From Helicoverpa zea (taxonomy: Eukaryota > Arthropoda > Insecta > Lepidoptera > Noctuidae), in NCBI RefSeq assembly GCF_022581195.2, contig NC_061459.1, positions 9,486,001 to 9,550,000 of the forward strand: DNA of 64,000 nt, given 5' to 3'. The notes under the pieces were generated by a model. It was not told the DNA's origin and ran no database searches. It saw nothing but the letters and a program-made list of their open reading frames with translations. Of this stretch, positions 37,521-50,554 are shown one piece after another. Made by a program: the position numbers and the translations under genes. Every line of letters begins with the position of its first letter. Position 1 is the stretch's first letter.

Positions 37521-40300
37521 TAAAGAATCAATGTGGCTTTGTTATTTCAATCAGTTATGATTTTGCATGGAAATTTTGAAATTCGTACATACACGTGAAC
37601 GAATCCAAATTGCAAAACGAATGGGTTTTCGAAAGGCATTTAGGTTTGACCACCATTAACCTAGTTTTCTACCATGGGTAATTGTTATGTTTAGGTGTCA
37701 ATAACTAGCACGTGATAACTGCTCATATAAAATGAACATAGTACTCTAATTATTTTCGAAATATTGATTGTCTAGAATTACTAGAGTGTAGTTCCAAATT
37801 TCTATCGGTTGGCATTGACTTTCGAGTGTTTTTTTAATCTTTTGCAATTATTTAGTTTTAGGCGTAATTGGGGGTAGTCACGGAAGCGTGAATTTATACG
37901 TGCGGCGCGTGCGCTTAAGAAACCGTTGACGAAACGTTCGAAATTCGAAGATAAGACAACAAACTATGGGCGAACCTACTATTTTGTGCGTAAATGGCTA
38001 ACACACGCTTACAAGGCTCTTTTCTTGTACACAGCATAATTTAAATATTTCTATGTTACATCATGAACATTTCATACGTATGCACATAAGTAGCTTGTTT
38101 ACTTAAATAACGTTTTGCTTTATAAGATTACATATTGTAGTTTATTAGACATTTCTCAACTATTACATAGCTTGTTTTGTTCAGTTTACTGATTGTTAAA
38201 GACACGGTTAGTGACAAACTAGACAGTTAACTAACACTAAGCTAGACAAGAAGTTAATTAAGTATATAATTTATAATTTAAATAGTAAAAGAGTTGGCCT
38301 TGACACAGACTGAAATAATATAGAGGTAATTATACAATTAAAATATTACATAGTTTGGTGCATTTAAGCTTCTGCTTACTTCCTTGAGAGCTACTGGTAT
38401 AATGAAACGGGTACGTGACCCAGTTTTACTAACAGATAAGAATTAATTCGTTCTGTCAAGGTAACCGTGACTATTAGTCTACTAATAAAGCAAAAAACTG
38501 TATTAATACCTACCTAATTTTCAGTTTTTGTGGCAAAATATGTTTTTATTTGTGTAAGCGTTAAATAGCTGTAAGCTATATTGGCGAATCAGTTTTTGCT
38601 ATGAACGAAACGAAAACGAGTTTTACAGTGCCTTTTTTAAAATATTTAAGAGGTATTTACTGTAAGATGTCACATTTTAAAATTGAAACTCACTTCTATT
38701 AGCAGTACAAATAGCTCGGTAATCAATTGTTTATTTCTGAGAAAAAAATAAAAAATCCAAGATGTCTGTGACCTTAAAACCACCCATACCTTCGACTAAA
38801 GCAAAGCAACGAACGATTGCTAAATAATTACTGGAAGTACCCCACGAAATGAACTCCTTCACAAGTCGTTCTACAAAGAACCTACTTCATTAAAGTACAT
38901 AGACATAATAACAAAACAAAGGAATGCCTAATAAAACATTTTCACTAACAAGATTTGTATGATCCGACACCTTGAAAGGAACTGCGTCCGTCACTTCCCT
39001 TTCCTGCGTACTATGTAATCAAACTATTAAATAGACGAAAGAGTGTAATCAGAATCATTATTAGACGCTGTGAAGGCTGACTTTTCCATTTTTTGTAGTT
39101 CCAGAATATTTGCTTCGAACATAAAAACGTAATTTGAAATGCAATTATCCGTTGTAGCAATACTGTTCAGTGTTTATGAACTGTTTAGCTATTGTACCGT
39201 GAAATGTACTATACTTATGGTGTCGATTCTTGACCCGTTTTAAATATTGCAGACGAAATAAGACACTGTTGCTCTCAATTTTAAACAATTTGAACATTTA
39301 ATTCATGAAAGTCTAATCAAAGGCTGATGATGTTTAATTTCATTGAAGATGGTATATGAAAGTCTTATGTCATTAACGAGAGCTTAACATAATTACTTGA
39401 AACTTGATTACTTGAAAATCTTATATGCAGCAGCTTTCATACCATCTGCATCGCCTTGCATATAATCTTCTTGTAAAACAAGCTTTCCTTTGTCAAAAGT
39501 GAAATGGCTAACCACTACTCGCGTTTCATATGAGATTTATATCCATCAAAGTGTTTGAGTATGAATGAGTCAAACATGTCGAAACAGTGGTTTCACGCCA
39601 TTAGTATACAACATATACCATTCAGACCAAAAATACGTGGTCCGAATTATAACGCAGTGGGCATGGTTCACCAAATGTTTTTTTTTTATATCAACTTCCA
39701 AAATCATAATACTAGAAATTATGGAAAGGTTCTTTGAGCGACTCCTAGGGATGTTATGTAACAAGATCCTGATGCACTAGTTTCGTTGACATTTTGCACA
39801 GAACATGTTGCACAATTTACTGACTACACAATTATTGTATACGAATTGCATCTCCTATCCATCACATCTTGATATCTCTCTTCCTATATCATCGAAACCT
39901 GGAGAGATTTTGACTGTATAAATCTGAAGTGTACCAAAACTGTTCATTTTAACTGTTCATTAAGGAGAAAGAAAACGGTTTGTGTTCTTTACAAGCCGTA
40001 ACAATTTAACTTATACCTAGTTTAAGTATGTGACAACATTTTTCAACAAAATGACTGAATGCGGCTATTAAGCAATTTCAAAATTGCTTCACAGAACAAT
40101 GATTCATTTTTATCATCTAATCTATTCCCACAGAGTGCGTACGAGTTGTCAACACTTACATCATTAGTTCGTGTAACAAGTTTTACTACTCTATAAAAAA
40201 AAAATGCTTGTCGACGTCTATGATATAAAAAAAAAATCGTTTTGTAATATCACTGTGTTGATTAATTACTAACAAGATTTATTTAATAAACAAATAAACA
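37521..40300. other. AT-rich non-coding DNA
   Basis: No gene recognised. Three overlapping short frames at 39555-39780 on both strands show no protein features. A GC-richer spot around 37890-37960 (GTGCGGCGCGTGCGC) is too short to interpret. Confidence 0.45.
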
Positions 40301-40305
40301 ACAAT

Positions 40306-40358
40306 TAGCTCGCTAGAAACACAAAAACAAGCAGTTTTTTTGTGTTTCTAGCGAGCTA
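40306..40358. repeat. Perfect 22-bp-arm hairpin abutting the second 227-bp MITE
   Basis: TAGCTCGCTAGAAACACAAA... (arm 40306-40327) is exactly mirrored at 40337-40358 around a 9-base loop. The last two bases of the right arm are the TA at which the MITE starts. It may be a pre-existing palindromic target or a foldback created by DNA repair. Confidence 0.85.
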
Positions 40359-40585
40359 TAGTTCGGCCATTCAGAGAATGCGTTCCTGACACGTCGCGAT
40401 TGAACTGACGACGTAATAACATTCATTGATTATTGATATAATAATGTTGTTTTAATGCTCCTCAATTGTTAAAACGGTAAACAACCAGCAAAAATATTTT
40501 TATCGTAACTGCAACGCCATTGCAAAGTTACGTCGTCAGTTCAATCGCGACGTGTCAGGAACGCATTCTCTGAATGGCCGAACTA
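40359..40585 (-). mobile_element. 227-bp MITE with long terminal inverted repeats, copy 2
   Basis: This is the reverse-complement orientation of the element at 14099-14325, with identical length and only two adjacent differing bases (AG in copy 1, TA here, at the inner edge of one arm). The perfect arms are therefore 58 bp here against 60 bp in copy 1. TA dinucleotides flank both sides (40357-40358 and 40586-40587). Near identity implies that the family moved recently, or that the two copies exchange sequence. Confidence 0.9.
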
Positions 40586-41203
40586 TAATTACGAGCATAA
40601 TTTTAATAAACAAAAGGTATCATAGTTCTTTTGTTTCTTTAAAGCAGTCGTACGTAAATTAAATATACAGATAGATAGATAAATTCTACATAATTTTGGC
40701 GATGCATCTCACTGAGCAGACCTCAATTCACATCAGTAAGGTTCATCTTTTTTGCACAAGGATTTCAGTAAGTGGTCGTGCGTAAATGGTACATGATCAC
40801 AACGATAAAAGGGGTCAAGTTAGTGATTCGTCACCCATGTGTCTAAGACATTGACCCAGTATGTCTTCTGAATATTAATTATGAGTTTTTGAGGAAACTT
40901 TCATGGATTATGTTCAAAAATTGCAAATACCACTTCGTTTTGGACGTACGCGTACTTGCCTGTGTTGTGAAGCAATTTTTCAGTTATGAAATGAGCGCCA
41001 TGTTTAGTTTTATTCTACTCATATGGTACCTTGTTTATTACATAAAATAATGCACGCATTAGTTTCGAAAATTTTGCGAATTCATAAATAATCATGCTTG
41101 TTTTTGTTAATCTTGTTTTTTACATAAGTGAATATAATTATAATTCGCAAACTACAGCTGCTTTGTAATATAATTGGCAGACAGGAAATTATTTTCTGAT
41201 CTC

Positions 41204-42591
41204 TGAATCATTTTGCCGTCCTGTTTGAAGGGAGAACTCCAGAGGCGTGGAGTAGGAGTGTTGTCGTCCTGTTCTTCAAAAAGGGAGACAAAACCCAGTT
41301 GAAGAACTATCGACCCATTTCCCTCCTAAGCCACGTCTATAAGCTGTTCTCAAGAGTGATCACGAACCGACTTGCGCGAAGACTCGACGAATTCCAACCA
41401 CCGGAGCAGGCTGGGTTTCGGAGCGGATACGGCACCATAGACCACATCCACACAGTGCGGCAGATTATACAGAAGACCGAAGAGTATAATCAGCCCCTGT
41501 GTCTAGCATTTGTGGACTATGAGAAGGCCTTTGACTCGGTTGAAATCTGGTCTGTTCTGGAGTCCCTGCAGCGTTGTCAAGTAGATTGGCGATACATCCA
41601 AGTGATGAGATGTCTCTACGAAGCCGCTACAATGTCCGTCCAAGTACAAAATCAGCAAACAAGGCCCATACCGTTGCATCGAGGAGTGAGACAAGGGGAT
41701 GTTATTTCCCCGAAACTGTTCACTAATGCAATGGAGGATATGTTCAAGACGCTGAACTGGAAAGGACGTGGCATCAACATCAATGGCGAACACATCTCTC
41801 ACTTGCGATTTGCTGACGATATCGTCATCATGGCAGAAACGCTGCAGGACCTACAACAAATGCTGAACGACCTGGCTGAATCTTCTCTACGCATCGGCCT
41901 ACGGATGAACTTGGACAAAACCAAGGTCATGTTCAATGAACATGTTCTACCGGAACCGATTGCGATACACGGTGCCGTTCTCGAAGTTGTTCGGAAATAT
42001 GTATACCTCGGGCAGACATTGCAGTTAGGTAGAAACAACTTTGAGGACGAGGTGAATAGGAGAATTCAGTTGGGTTGGGCTACATTTGGGAAGCTACGTC
42101 GAGTCCTAACATCGTCGATCCCACAGTGCCTAAAGACGAAAGTCTTCAATCAGTGCGTCCTACCTGTCATGACTTACGGAGCCGAAACGTGGACACTGAC
42201 GGTACGGCTGGTCCACAAGTTTAAAGTCGCTCAGCGGGCTATGGAAAGGGCTATGCTTGGCATTTCTCTGAGGGATCGCATCAGAAATGAGGTAATCCGT
42301 CAGAGAACCAAGGTCATCGACATAGCCCACCGAATCAGCAAGCTGAAGTGGCAGTGGGCTGGCCATATTAGCCGAAGAACCGATAACCGTTGGGGTAAAC
42401 GAGTTCTAGAGTGGAGACCACGCCTCGGCAAGCGTAGTGTAGGACGTCCTCAGGCACGGTGGAGTGATGACTTGCGCAAGACGGCTGGCAGGAGCTGGAT
42501 GCGAGTAGCCGAAAATCGATCTCAGTGGCGTGCACTTGGAGAGGCCTATGTCCAGCAGTGGACTGCGATAGGCTGATGATGAATCATTTTG
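41204..42591 (+). mobile_element. 5'-truncated RTE-type non-LTR retrotransposon with 12-bp target-site duplication
   Basis: TGAATCATTTTG occurs at 41204-41215 and 42580-42591 and frames a 1364-bp insert. The insert starts inside the reverse-transcriptase coding region, so the endonuclease and the 5' part are missing. It ends within a few bases of the stop codon, with a tiny TGATGA tail. A very short 3' end with a trinucleotide tail is characteristic of RTE elements. The perfect duplication and the uninterrupted frame point to a recent insertion. The truncation makes it unable to move by itself. Confidence 0.9.
41218..42576 (+). CDS. RTE-type reverse transcriptase, N-terminally truncated, 452 codons
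   Basis: The frame is open from the truncated element edge to the stop. Reverse transcriptases of this class copy the element RNA into DNA at a nicked target site. Visible motifs are YRPISLL near residue 31, AGFR near 65, FVDYEKAFDS (98-107, first catalytic Asp), GVRQGDVISP (156-165), and FADD (198-201, catalytic pair). RMNLDKTKVM and YVYLGQTLQ follow. The C-terminal part carries WAGHISRRTDNRWGKRVLEW, GRPQARWSDD and ends EAYVQQWTAIG, as in lepidopteran RTE-clade proteins. The upstream apurinic-type endonuclease (about 300 residues) is absent. There is no start codon of its own, since the host sequence has a TGA just upstream (41197-41199). All RT motifs are intact, so decay is minimal. Confidence 0.9.
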   Translation, partial: VLFEGRTPEAWSRSVVVLFFKKGDKTQLKNYRPISLLSHVYKLFSRVITNRLARRLDEFQPPEQAGFRSGYGTIDHIHTVRQIIQKTEEYNQPLCLAFVDYEKAFDSVEIWSVLESLQRCQVDWRYIQVMRCLYEAATMSVQVQNQQTRPIPLHRGVRQGDVISPKLFTNAMEDMFKTLNWKGRGININGEHISHLRFADDIVIMAETLQDLQQMLNDLAESSLRIGLRMNLDKTKVMFNEHVLPEPIAIHGAVLEVVRKYVYLGQTLQLGRNNFEDEVNRRIQLGWATFGKLRRVLTSSIPQCLKTKVFNQCVLPVMTYGAETWTLTVRLVHKFKVAQRAMERAMLGISLRDRIRNEVIRQRTKVIDIAHRISKLKWQWAGHISRRTDNRWGKRVLEWRPRLGKRSVGRPQARWSDDLRKTAGRSWMRVAENRSQWRALGEAYVQQWTAIG

Positions 42592-43795
42592 TATTTTTTT
42601 ATTGTTTATAGCCTACAATATCTTTATTGTGTTTAATTTTATTGCTTAGCATTAAAAAGCATAATTTGATTTGTCTTTAACAGTTTCGAAGTTTTGCAAT
42701 ATTTTTTTTTCTAGGTAGCATTATGACTTATTTAACTTAGCATTATTTTTTATTATGCTATTATATGCAATGACTTGTGTAATGTGTTAAGTGTTCCCAT
42801 TCGACTAATGGAACTAGTTTCGTGACACTTTTACTTTTAAAGTTCTAGTGTTCGACATATTTAGCTTACGTTGCATCTTGGCATCATATTATCCCACGAT
42901 TGTTGCTTCATGCTCGGGCGTGTCTTCACGCTAAGTACATTATAAGGTCAGTCTTAGGTCAAATATCCCTTTGTTTCTTCAGTTACGAACCTTTAGCAAT
43001 AATATTGCAAATTAACCATTTAGAAAGAACCGCGTATAAAAGCTGTAAATTCAAAAGTTGTTCCACAACGTAAGCTAAATCTGTGAGCTCGGGATGTCAA
43101 CGTGTGTAGGAGAAAGCGTCGGCTTGTCTCTCGTCATTCCGCTAAAGCAGAACATAATGACATTTGCGTACGAATTTGTCACATTCATGATTACGTATGA
43201 ACGCTTCACTTTCGCTCCAACATAAAAACGTTTCTAACAACGTATTTGTTCTTGTTTCTTTGTAACTTACACCAGTTTTTATATTTATGCTAAATGTTTT
43301 TTTTTGTTTAGGCAAAATTACGTGTTGTTTGAAGAATGTTTAAGTCGTCATTATGCAAGTTAACGGCGCGTGACTTTAATGACAAAACATTTACGCGATG
43401 TGTGAAAGAAAAGTAAAACTTTAGAGGTTACTAGGTATACTTAGATAATTGTAAAAAATAAGCCTAGTTCCATAAGATAGTAATAGGATCGTCTGGGAGA
43501 CACACTAAAAGGTACCTATGATGTTTTGTTTGCTTTATGGCTGCACTAAGGCCTAGAGCATTGAGGGAGCGTGTTTATTAAAGCCCTTTCAGGAAAAAGG
43601 GTGATGTTGTTTGAAGAAAATTCAAAGGCCTACCCGCAAGGAAACGCTTTCATAAAGAATAGGTTAGTAAGGAATAATTGTCCAGGAATGATTTCTTTTT
43701 TCGTTTTATAATTAAACCAGTCCACCAGTTTAAGTATAAATCTTTCCTCTTTGTAACGTAAGTGTAGATGAGAAAAAGCTTATACAATATGAGTC
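42592..43795. other. AT-rich non-coding DNA
   Basis: No gene or shared repeat recognised. A TATAAA word (CGCGTATAAAAGC) at about 43032 stands without a downstream frame. Confidence 0.5.
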
Positions 43796-43797
43796 TA

Positions 43798-43990
43798 TTT
43801 ATTTATTTATTTATTTAGGCACACCAACAACTTATTTACAAATACTTTCACATATATAAGTTTACAATTGTAATAAGTCCTGCGTAAATATGTTAATTAC
43901 AGGTGCGCACAACGTTCAAATTAAAAATAACTTAAATTAAACTAAACCAAACTATGCATAACAAAAATAATAATAAAAAAAAAAGAAGAA
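43798..43990 (-). mobile_element. Antisense LINE 3' end with (TAAA)n tail
   Basis: Repeated TATT units are followed by TAGGCACACCAACAACTTA. In the minus direction this is GTTGGTGTGCCTAAATAAAT, a LINE-like end with an AAATAAA tail. It resembles the GGTGTACCTAATAAAG end at 30182-30245. The inner limit is not clear, because AT-rich simple sequence follows to about 44100. Confidence 0.45.
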
Positions 43991-44416
43991 GAATCGATAG
44001 AGGCAAATGACAAGGTACTATTCAAATTCGTCAATTTTGTGCAAAATTTAGTCATGAATAAAAAAAAACAAAAAATATATATATAAAAAAAATATATAAA
44101 AATTTATTCAAATTGAGTCATCAATATAAAAATAAAATCGTCAATCACAAGATCAACACGTTTTTAATTGGAGCTAAATTAATTAGCGCCTAACCACTCC
44201 ATTTGAAATCAACGTGTGTGGCCATCATAGTTCCATATTCAGACAAAAACTTCAATCAATTCAGTTCTCAGCATTCTACGGCTTATTAATTGGCGGAATT
44301 TCAAGGCATTCTTCACTTCGTCACACTCCACTTGTAGGTGCAACTTGGTACATTTTTGCCGGTATATTGAAATAAATAATTGGAGGATTTTCGACACTAC
44401 ATCAGTTTATTTAATA

Positions 44417-44630
44417 CTAGCCGTTTTCCCGCGGTTTCACCCGCATCCCGTGGGAGCTACTGCCCGCACCGGTATAAAATATAGCCTATTATACTCGCAG
44501 ATAATATAGCTTTCTAATGGTGAAAGAATATTTAAAATCGGTCCAGTAGTTTTTGAGTTTATCCATTACAACCAAACAAACAAACAAAGTTTTCCTCGTT
44601 ATAATATTATATAGTATAGATTTGTATACT
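44417..44630 (+). mobile_element. Common lepidopteran non-LTR 3' tail
   Basis: CTAGCCGTTTTCCCGCGGTTTC opens the unit. AAATATAGCCTATTATACTC, AATCGGTCCAGTAGTTTTTG and a TATAATATTATATAGTATAGAT end follow. I recognise this word order as a very frequent RTE/CR1-like 3' end in Lepidoptera. There is no coding sequence. The related AATCGGTCCAG word recurs in the tail at 63535-63664. The frame 44553-44735 is incidental. Confidence 0.65.
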
Positions 44631-44639
44631 TATATTGAA

Positions 44640-47600
44640 ACAATGCTGTTTTGTTTGGCAATTATCAATATTGTTTTGTCAATTGTGCGGTGCGATGGCT
44701 CTATGTTAGGTAATGAATATTGGTTATTTAATTAGACAATACAATAGCGGTATTAATTGATCAATTGCTGTGTTATCCAAAGTTGCGTTTGTTTACTTTA
44801 AAATACGTTTTGTTTTTGAATAAAACATTTTCGGTGGATGTTATAAAATTATTATATTTTATGAATTTGTTGGAATGGTATTAATAAAGCTTTATCTAGA
44901 GTACTTTATGAATTTATTTCTCAGCACCTTTTACTAAGAGCGTGTGATGTAAAAGCATATTTTTTTAAAACAAATCTCGATGTTCACATTGTAGACTCAA
45001 AAGCATTTCACTACAGATATAAAAGCGAACAGAGGCGCCAATTTTTGCCGTCGAAAAAGTTTTCAGAGAACCGTAAAAGCCCAACTATTATAATGACGTG
45101 ACGCAAAGAGGCCTTTAGGCAAAGGAAAGACGGTATTTTTAGTTAATGTTTAACTTCTATGCAACAATACGTAGTCGTTTGGAACTATATTAAAATTTTG
45201 TAACTCGACCCTCGTTTGTTTCTAGGGTTCCTTTTGCAGGAGAAAGTTTTAAAACATAGTTGTACAAAAACACTTAATATTTAATTACCTATGTGTATTA
45301 GTTAAATTAAAGTTTTAGTTAACTATGTGATTCGAGACACTTAAACTTAGTGTCTTAAACAACGGGACGATCTCAAACATAGTACCTTAACAACGACAAA
45401 ATGCGACTGGCAGTTCATAAAAGAGCATTTATTTATCGAAGAACACTTCACTAAGTTCGAAGTAAATGTAAAAAAAAAAACTGATAATGCAATGTTTTAT
45501 CACTAAAATAATTCAACTGCAGAACATATATGTATTTAGGTCCATAGCAGCCAAATACTCGCGAAAATGCGTCGTCCATATTCGGATTGTCACATGCAAT
45601 TTTCGTGTATGGTATTGAGACGGAACCCTCGAACGGACTGGACCATCTCGTGCGACCTCGCCTTAAGCGCACAAGTTTTAAATGGAGACACTCGTGCCCA
45701 CAACATTATATTCATTTTGAAGCCATATGGCGTCGATGAAATATTTTACCCAAAAATATGGCCGCATGATTTATGTGACTATATATTTATCTTCTTACAG
45801 TAAAACAATGTTAATAAAATTCGCATCAGAAGCTAAAATTTATAACTCGGCTTTTTAATCTTCTTCAGGTCAAAAAAAGAACATAAAATACAATTGTAAT
45901 GTACTTAAGAGCGGCGAAAACATTTAAAACGTTGTCAAGTTAGCGCTAATGCAATATTAAGTACGTTTACACGGATGTTCAAACATAATAAATCATTTTT
46001 GTTCTGTGCCCGTAATACCTGCACGATGAAAAAAATACATTTTCCTCCTTTCAACCCTTGTTGACTTGCGCGTGATGTGAAAGCCACTGCCCGGGATTTG
46101 GGGGAACAACATTAATTTATGAATCGAGCATAAAATATGTGATGATTATGCAACATTTTGTAACTCAGTGTTTCGATTCTTTTCAAATTCTATATAATTT
46201 GGGCTCGACTTTCCTTCCCGTTTGTATTCACATAAGTACGTCCAGTCGGGGCGGATTATCTTTTAAGAAATTAAATTAAAGCCGAACCAAGTAGTCTAGA
46301 ATTTTCCCTAAAAGTTTACAATGTTGATGAAGTTGGGTTCTCGGCACGCGTTATTTCAAAAGCCTTGCTTATGAAGACGTTGACTATTTATTTATAACAT
46401 TAATTTCAAGCTACTGTAAATTAAAAAATAAACAATTTACATATTTCATTCTGACAGCAGCGAGTACTTCATCGCTGCCTTTATTTACATAACCATTTAT
46501 TATGAATGAATAAGAATTCTTTTATAAGTAATTTTTATTTTTACCTTGATCCGAGTTGGGAATAAAATGCTTGGGCCATACGAGTATCGTCTTAATTTAA
46601 TATCAACACAGTTGGCAGATTACAATCGTCCTTTTTAACGAGAAGGTTTTAATAAAATAATATTATATTTTCAAGAATTAATTTCAGGGACAAAAACAAC
46701 AGGTGGATTGAGTATTGTTTGTTGACTGCATTTATGCTTATGGATAAACCTATTGTTGGGAGAATTTGTTGAATGTAACTACAAAAAAAATAAATTCAAA
46801 ACCAATTTTATTGAACACATGTAAATTTTGGTTTTTCTTTTTTCTTTTATCCCCAGATTATAATAATATACTTAGTAAAATTTTTGACCACAGTTTATAG
46901 TAAATAGTTAAGTTCCAGAATGACCGAGTTTCGAAGTTGAAATGACCAGACTTTAGTCACTCGGGAGCTGCCCTAGTAACCATAGACTCCTCTTACTCAT
47001 AGACTATGTTCAAAAGTCTATTTGCTGGTCCTTCCAAACCTGTGTTAATATTTTCTACCTAATTCTGCCATTGACTGTACTTGAAAAATTTTAATGTATC
47101 AGAGAGTATCTGTAAATAAAGCATTGATATACAAAGAAATAGGTAGATGATTTAACGATTCTTCTATTAAGGTTATTTTTACCATAAAGCAACATTACAT
47201 ATTGCCGGTAGGTATCTATATTACCAACTTTCTTAACTCACATAAATTGTTCCTACAATTCTAGTTTAAAACAGTTAGGCGCAATTTTAATATTTTTTAG
47301 ATATGTTTTCTACAAGTTTTGCAGGATGTGGTTGGCCACGACAATTCGAATATTTATGTTAGGCTACCGATCATAAAACGTGTTTTAACACACATTGTAC
47401 CAGGAGCGCAGTGAGTTGTAGGAGCAGTTAGTTCAGGGCAGCCACCGAATTTTGTACATAGAATTAACAGATGGCACGGTTTAGTCTTCTGGCTGCAGAT
47501 AGACGTGAACCATCGACAGGGTTCACCCCTTCATTATTTAGTCTAATCCATGAATCTATTGGGGAATCCCTCTAGGAATTGATCCATTTCCTTGACTCTA

Positions 47601-50550
47601 TCGATGGTTGGGTGCGGATTACGTGATCTAATTCAAGAATGCCTTCAACAAAGACTCATTGGAACAACAAAGTATATAGATATATTCGTGTAGCAATATT
47701 CCAAAAATAAACGCAACCACTGAAAAGTTTTTAGACAGCCATGTAGTTCTCCGTGCGGTTGTTGGGTGCTATAAAAATGATAAACGAATGAAGTTGGACC
47801 ACACCGTCACATTTCACTAGATGATGTATGCTAGCAGTAAAAGCGATAACACAGCATTATAAATGATATGCAACGCATTATGCGCATACTATGTGAAATA
47901 TGCAGTGACAGATAAAATTGATAAGTGAATACGAACCTCCTTAGAATGTTGTGCTTACTGGGCGATAGCGTTTTGGAACGTAATAAAAATGTTTAATATT
48001 GATTTTGGTTATTATTGTATTTTTAATGTTTAAATAGGTTTTTAATAGTGATTTATGACTTATTTGAGTAGTCACTTGAAACTGCTTGTTTGTGCCTTAT
48101 CGGTGACAGGTTTATTCGTCAAAATTTTTGGTAATAACTACCGGGTACGCTACGTCGTTTTAAATCAATCATGTCACCATTTTGTAGGAACGTGTGCATT
48201 TTCGCGGCCAAGTTGTGGTACATTTTGTCTTCAGTGCACACGCGGCTTAAAAGATAAAATACGACTAATAGCACTATTATGTTTAGTCGATTTAGAGCAC
48301 AATAGAACCACGGCCATTACCACGGTCAGTGATTACAATAAAAACCACTATATTACAGCATTGTTGAGATATTTTGCGCACACATTAACTCGAGTGTAAT
48401 GGAAAACATTTTTGTTGATAATTATTAAATGTTTTGCCTTTGCCTTACTCGGCTTGTGGTGAGAACGTCAGCTTTTACAAGATTTACAGAATAAGTACAA
48501 ATGGAATATCTGGGCCTTTTGATAATATAAATAACATTCATATTTCATTTTAATGTAAAAAAAGCAAAACGATTTTGGTTTTTGTGATTAACGTGCCTGA
48601 CTGTCAAAATGTAGATTAAGTAAAAAATACTCTAGAAAGTCGCTGTATTTTGGATTTTAATATTCATAGTTTGAATGTCAGAAATAATTCATTATTAAGT
48701 AGTTCTAGATTATTTATTTAAACCACTTTTAGATTACGGTGCACAATGAAAAATATTTACATTTACTTATGTACTTCGCTTTAATCCAAAGTTCGAAGAT
48801 TTTTTAGCTACGAGGGACAAAAAATATAGGTACTATATTTTATTCACTAGGTACCTAAATCCTAGATTTCTCACAAACAACAGTAAACCAAAACCTCTAA
48901 AGCAGACGAGCCATATAAAGAACATTCAAGATCCCATGACAAATAATTCGGGCCAATAATTGAAAATAAACGGGAACAGTCACATAGGTACGGCCACAAC
49001 GCGGAGACGTGGTCAGTGCCAATATCTTGTTTCTTAATTTCCCTAGGGAGGCTGCGTTGCTTTCTCGACAAATCGAAGTGTTCTTACATAGGTACATGTC
49101 ATACAGGGACTTCTTATCGAATTAGCTTTGTAAACTAGTGAGTCCGTATGTTATGGCGGTGTTACGGTATGGTAGAATAGAATACCTATATTGTGGTACC
49201 GTATGACTAAGATAGGTTTTTGTTTCTTACTTTTTGTATGAATCTCTGTTTTCCTGTTAAATATTTTACCAACCTCAAAAACACGAACATTTTTGTTCAC
49301 GGTTTTTCGGAGTAAAAATAACACTGCAATTTATTTTCAAGATTATTTCTACTCTTTCATTGTTTGACACTAACAAGAAATTAAATCATTGTCTTATAAT
49401 TGGATATTTATATTTCACTTAAGTACACAAAAGCCGGGCTTGTGCTATGATGAAAATATTATGCAAAAAGGTCACAAAATATAAATTAAATTTTCAATAC
49501 TTTTTACGGTTTAGGAACTTGTCAATCAAATTGTAGGTCATATTGTAGTGGGTGAAAACATAAATTAGATTACGTTATAGAACTTTTTATGTGCATGTTA
49601 TCCATTGGTATTGCAAATTGATTCATGGGGCAAAAAATAGTGCAGCCATTATATAGTTGAAAAAACTTCCTTCGCTTAGACACGCAACTTAGGCTGTCAA
49701 TGTAAAGTTAGTCTAAGTTGGCACTTGTACAGCTCAGCGTGGCTTGTTAAGTTTTTCTATCGAGACAAATTACAGTTTTTTGGATCAGCTAGATTCACGC
49801 ACTATTTACGTTTTGTTGAGCAAAATACGCAATTTACATAGCTTGAGTTAATCTTTCAGACTTAAAGAAAAACAGTACCAATAAGTAACTTTTCTTTTAA
49901 CGTTTTAATATCGAGATACATAGTAAAACAATTATTGATACCTACATTATTTATGTTTATAAATACTTCAAGGTCTTATTGAATGCCTATAAAATTGAAA
50001 CCGAATTATTTTAAGGCGGCTCGGTACCACGTCCGATAGTTACGTGCTAGGTTAAAGATCATGCTCAGTTTCTAAGAATTAACCGCACTAAATTCGATTT
50101 CAATACAAATCTGTTTCTGAGCCACAAATTCTATTTACGATTGAGTTATCTAAGTATTATCGAAAAAAAATCTTTTGGATTAAGGCTTGAGTATTTCTTT
50201 TTATTAATAATATGTAACAACAAATTATTTTTATACATACAATAATAAACTCCGTAAGTAGCCATTCCCACAATAAGCACTCACGATTAAATGTAACTGA
50301 AAATAAATATTTATTAGCATAACTTAATAAAACGAAAACCGTAGTTCTCCGCAGCCATTAACGTGAAAATTAACAGAATAATTTATGAAAACCAATTCGA
50401 CCGGAGCTTAAACGAGTTCGCCGTGTAATAATGAAGTCGTAGAAACAGGGTTAATATTAAAAAAAAACAAAAAACGGTTATCCGAGTCTTGAATAGCCGA
50501 ACACGTGTCGTGCTTAGCTGAAATCCGTTATCGAGAACGACTCTCAAAGG
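44640..50550. other. Long AT-rich non-coding stretch, no gene seen
   Basis: No recognised protein, repeat or tRNA. A 114-codon frame at 48055-48399 (+) is the longest; it is hydrophobic at its start, but has no family signature and no splice-site support. An imperfect hairpin (CAACTTAGGCT with AGTCTAAGTTG) lies at about 49686-49719. GC-richer spots occur near 45590-45670, 46080-46110 and 47400-47620. Confidence 0.4.
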
Positions 50551-50554
50551 ATTT

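Noticed and set aside
41503..42366. Minus-strand frames opposite the reverse transcriptase
   Set aside because: They are shadows of the plus-strand RTE reading frame and have no motifs of their own.
48055..48399. 114-codon plus-strand open frame
   Set aside because: It is the longest frame without a homologue I recognise. It has a hydrophobic start but no clear signal-peptide cleavage context, no repeat or domain motif and no flanking splice sites. This length is expected by chance in 64 kb.
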